From Polynucleobacter sp. (GTDB lineage: Bacteria > Pseudomonadota > Gammaproteobacteria > Burkholderiales > Burkholderiaceae): a stretch of DNA of 6,731 bases. Every line of letters begins with the position of its first letter. Position 1 is the stretch's first letter. The position numbers and the translations under genes were made by a program. The stretch spans positions 1 to 6,731 of the forward strand of contig JAGVCB010000100.1 in NCBI GenBank assembly GCA_020059445.1. Direction: 5' to 3'. The notes under the pieces are model-generated. The model searched no databases, had not been told where the DNA came from, and saw only the letters and a program-made list of their open reading frames with translations. Shown piece by piece: positions 5,284 to 6,731 of the stretch.

Positions 5284-6731
5284 TTAGCTAGCTAAGCGCT
5301 TTTCTAAAGCCTGCTTTGTTTCAATCAATTCTTTTGGCAAATGATATGAAAGCTGATCAAACAACTGATCATGCAACTTCATTTCTTCTTGCCATGCAGC
5401 TTTATCAATTGAAGTAACTTGATTGAATTGGTCTTCGCTGAAATCTAAGCCTGCCCAATTGATGTCTTTGTGTGAAGGTGTTGTACCAAAAATATTTTCT
5501 TGGCCTTTTGCCTTACCTTCAATGCGCTCCAACATCCAAGCCAAAACACGCATATTCTCACCATATCCTGGCCATACAAACTTACCAGCCTCGTTCTTAC
5601 GGAACCAGTTAACGCAGTAAATGCTTGGTAATTTAGCGCCTTCAGCTTCAAGCTTTTGACCCATGCTCAACCAATGTTGGAAGTAATCGCTCATGTTGTA
5701 ACCAGCGAAAGGCAACATCGCGAATGGATCGCGACGAACAACGCCTTGCTGACCAGCTGCCGCGGCAGTTGTTTCAGAGCCCATGGTTGAGGCCATATAA
5801 ACACCTTCAACCCAGTTACGAGCTTCTGTTACCAATGGGACCGTTGTTGAGCGACGACCGCCGAAGATGAATGCATCAATTGCAACGCCGTCCGGATTGT
5901 TCCACTCTGGGTCAATCACTGGATTGTTGGTTGCTGCAACTGTGAAGCGGGCGTTTGGATGTGAAGCTTTTCTTCCCGCTGCACCATCTGCAGGTGTCCA
6001 ATCATTACCTTGCCAGTCGATCAAATGATCAGGGGCTTTATCAGTCATGCCTTCCCACCAAACATCACCATCATCTGTTAATGCAACGTTTGTAAAGATG
6101 ACATTCTCATTCAAAGATGCCATGCAGTTAGCGTTGGTCAATGTGTTTGTGCCTGGGGCAACACCGAAATAACCTGCTTCTGGGTTGATCGCAAATAAAC
6201 GTGTTTTTCCTGTGACAGGGTCTTTGCGAGGTTTTATCCAAGCAATGTCATCACCAATGGTCGTTACTTTCCAACCTTGATAGCCTTGTGGTGGAATCAA
6301 CATAGCAAAGTTTGTTTTGCCACAAGCTGATGGGAATGCCGCAGCCACGTGGTATTTTTTACCTTCAGGCGATGTAACACCCAAAATCAACATGTGTTCA
6401 GCCAACCAGTTTTGATCGCGACCCATGGTTGAAGCAATTCTCAAAGCGAAGCACTTCTTGCCCAACAAGGCATTGCCACCGTAACCTGAACCGAATGACC
6501 AAATTTCACGAGTTTCTGGGTAATGCACAATGTACTTAGTGCTGTTGCATGGCCAAGCCACATCTTTTTCACCAGCCTGAAGTGGCTTGCCAACGGTATG
6601 AACGCAAGGCACAAAGTCACCTGAGGCGCCCAAGACATCAAAAACACCTTTACCCATGCGGGTCATGATGCGCATATTGATAGCAACATAAGGGCTGTCA
6701 GATAACTCAACACCTATGTGGGCGATTGGAG
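5284..6731 (-). CDS. pckG: Phosphoenolpyruvate carboxykinase (GTP), 5' end outside the window
   Basis: This cytosolic enzyme interconverts oxaloacetate plus GTP with phosphoenolpyruvate, CO2 and GDP, the entry step of gluconeogenesis. About 481 residues are visible. The frame is open through the right edge, reading [18 protein letters not shown] before the internal Met codon at 6675; roughly 130 N-terminal residues of the usual 600 or so should lie outside. Counting from that Met, [19 protein letters not shown] holds the Mn-binding Lys74, AEHMLILG holds His94, FPSACGKTN (114-122, bases 6310-6336) is the P-loop with the reactive Cys118, and GDDIAW (141-146) holds Asp143. These correspond to Lys244, His264, Cys288 and Asp311 of the rat enzyme. 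The guanine pocket is NWFRK (Phe358), KFVWPG (Phe366) and Tyr371, where the rat enzyme has Phe530. These features mark the GTP family, unlike the ATP-dependent PckA. It converges on the peptidase gene with a shared terminator between them. Its promoter and true start lie off the right edge. Confidence 0.97.
   Translation of the reverse strand, partial: PIAHIGVELSDSPYVAINMRIMTRMGKGVFDVLGASGDFVPCVHTVGKPLQAGEKDVAWPCNSTKYIVHYPETREIWSFGSGYGGNALLGKKCFALRIASTMGRDQNWLAEHMLILGVTSPEGKKYHVAAAFPSACGKTNFAMLIPPQGYQGWKVTTIGDDIAWIKPRKDPVTGKTRLFAINPEAGYFGVAPGTNTLTNANCMASLNENVIFTNVALTDDGDVWWEGMTDKAPDHLIDWQGNDWTPADGAAGRKASHPNARFTVAATNNPVIDPEWNNPDGVAIDAFIFGGRRSTTVPLVTEARNWVEGVYMASTMGSETTAAAAGQQGVVRRDPFAMLPFAGYNMSDYFQHWLSMGQKLEAEGAKLPSIYCVNWFRKNEAGKFVWPGYGENMRVLAWMLERIEGKAKGQENIFGTTPSHKDINWAGLDFSEDQFNQVTSIDKAAWQEEMKLHDQLFDQLSYHLPKELIETKQALEKRLAS

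Noticed and set aside
5423..5651. Open frames on both strands inside pckG
   Set aside because: They lie within strongly conserved PEP carboxykinase coding sequence and show no independent signature.
1..6731. Mobile element, CRISPR array, tRNA/rRNA or new defence system
   Set aside because: No transposase, terminal repeats, regular spaced repeats, RNA gene signatures or defence-type domains are visible; all genes are core housekeeping types.

Overview
The window looks like an ordinary chromosomal stretch from a betaproteobacterium of the order Burkholderiales. A Polynucleobacter-like, moderate-GC freshwater member is my best guess. This rests on the protein styles (DprA, a long TopB with a lysine/alanine-rich tail, an MnmC-type oxidoreductase, GTP-type PEP carboxykinase) and on base composition that looks mid-40s % GC by eye. 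The lineage call is inference; no rRNA or other marker gene is present.

Layout, left to right. (1) The 3' end of dprA on the + strand, cut by the left edge (1-413). (2) An AT-rich 130-bp gap with possible alternative hairpins. (3) topB, DNA topoisomerase III, on the + strand (544-3156). (4) A stand-alone MnmC-type FAD oxidoreductase on the - strand (3012-4247), convergent with topB and overlapping its 3' end by 145 bp. (5) A 43-bp divergent gap, with a near-consensus sigma70 promoter (TTGGCA-16-TATAAT) that lies partly inside the oxidoreductase's first codons and fires rightward. (6) A membrane-anchored M23/LytM-type peptidase on the + strand (4291-5214). (7) A strong hairpin terminator, probably bidirectional (5229-5268). 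(8) pckG, GTP-dependent PEP carboxykinase, on the - strand, cut at its 5' end by the right edge (5284-6731).

The genes do not form one pathway. They cover DNA uptake/processing (dprA), DNA decatenation (topB), probable tRNA wobble-uridine modification (oxidoreductase), cell-wall remodelling (M23 peptidase) and gluconeogenesis/anaplerosis (pckG). Neighbours are mostly convergent or divergent, so apart from a possible dprA-topB pair there is no obvious operon.

I do not see a previously undescribed system, mobile element, CRISPR array or RNA gene. The points most worth a second look are the long antisense overlap in which topB's basic tail lies opposite a conserved C-terminal motif of the oxidoreductase, the absence of the MnmC methyltransferase half, the DprA that ends without the usual C-terminal winged-helix domain, and the compact divergent promoter.
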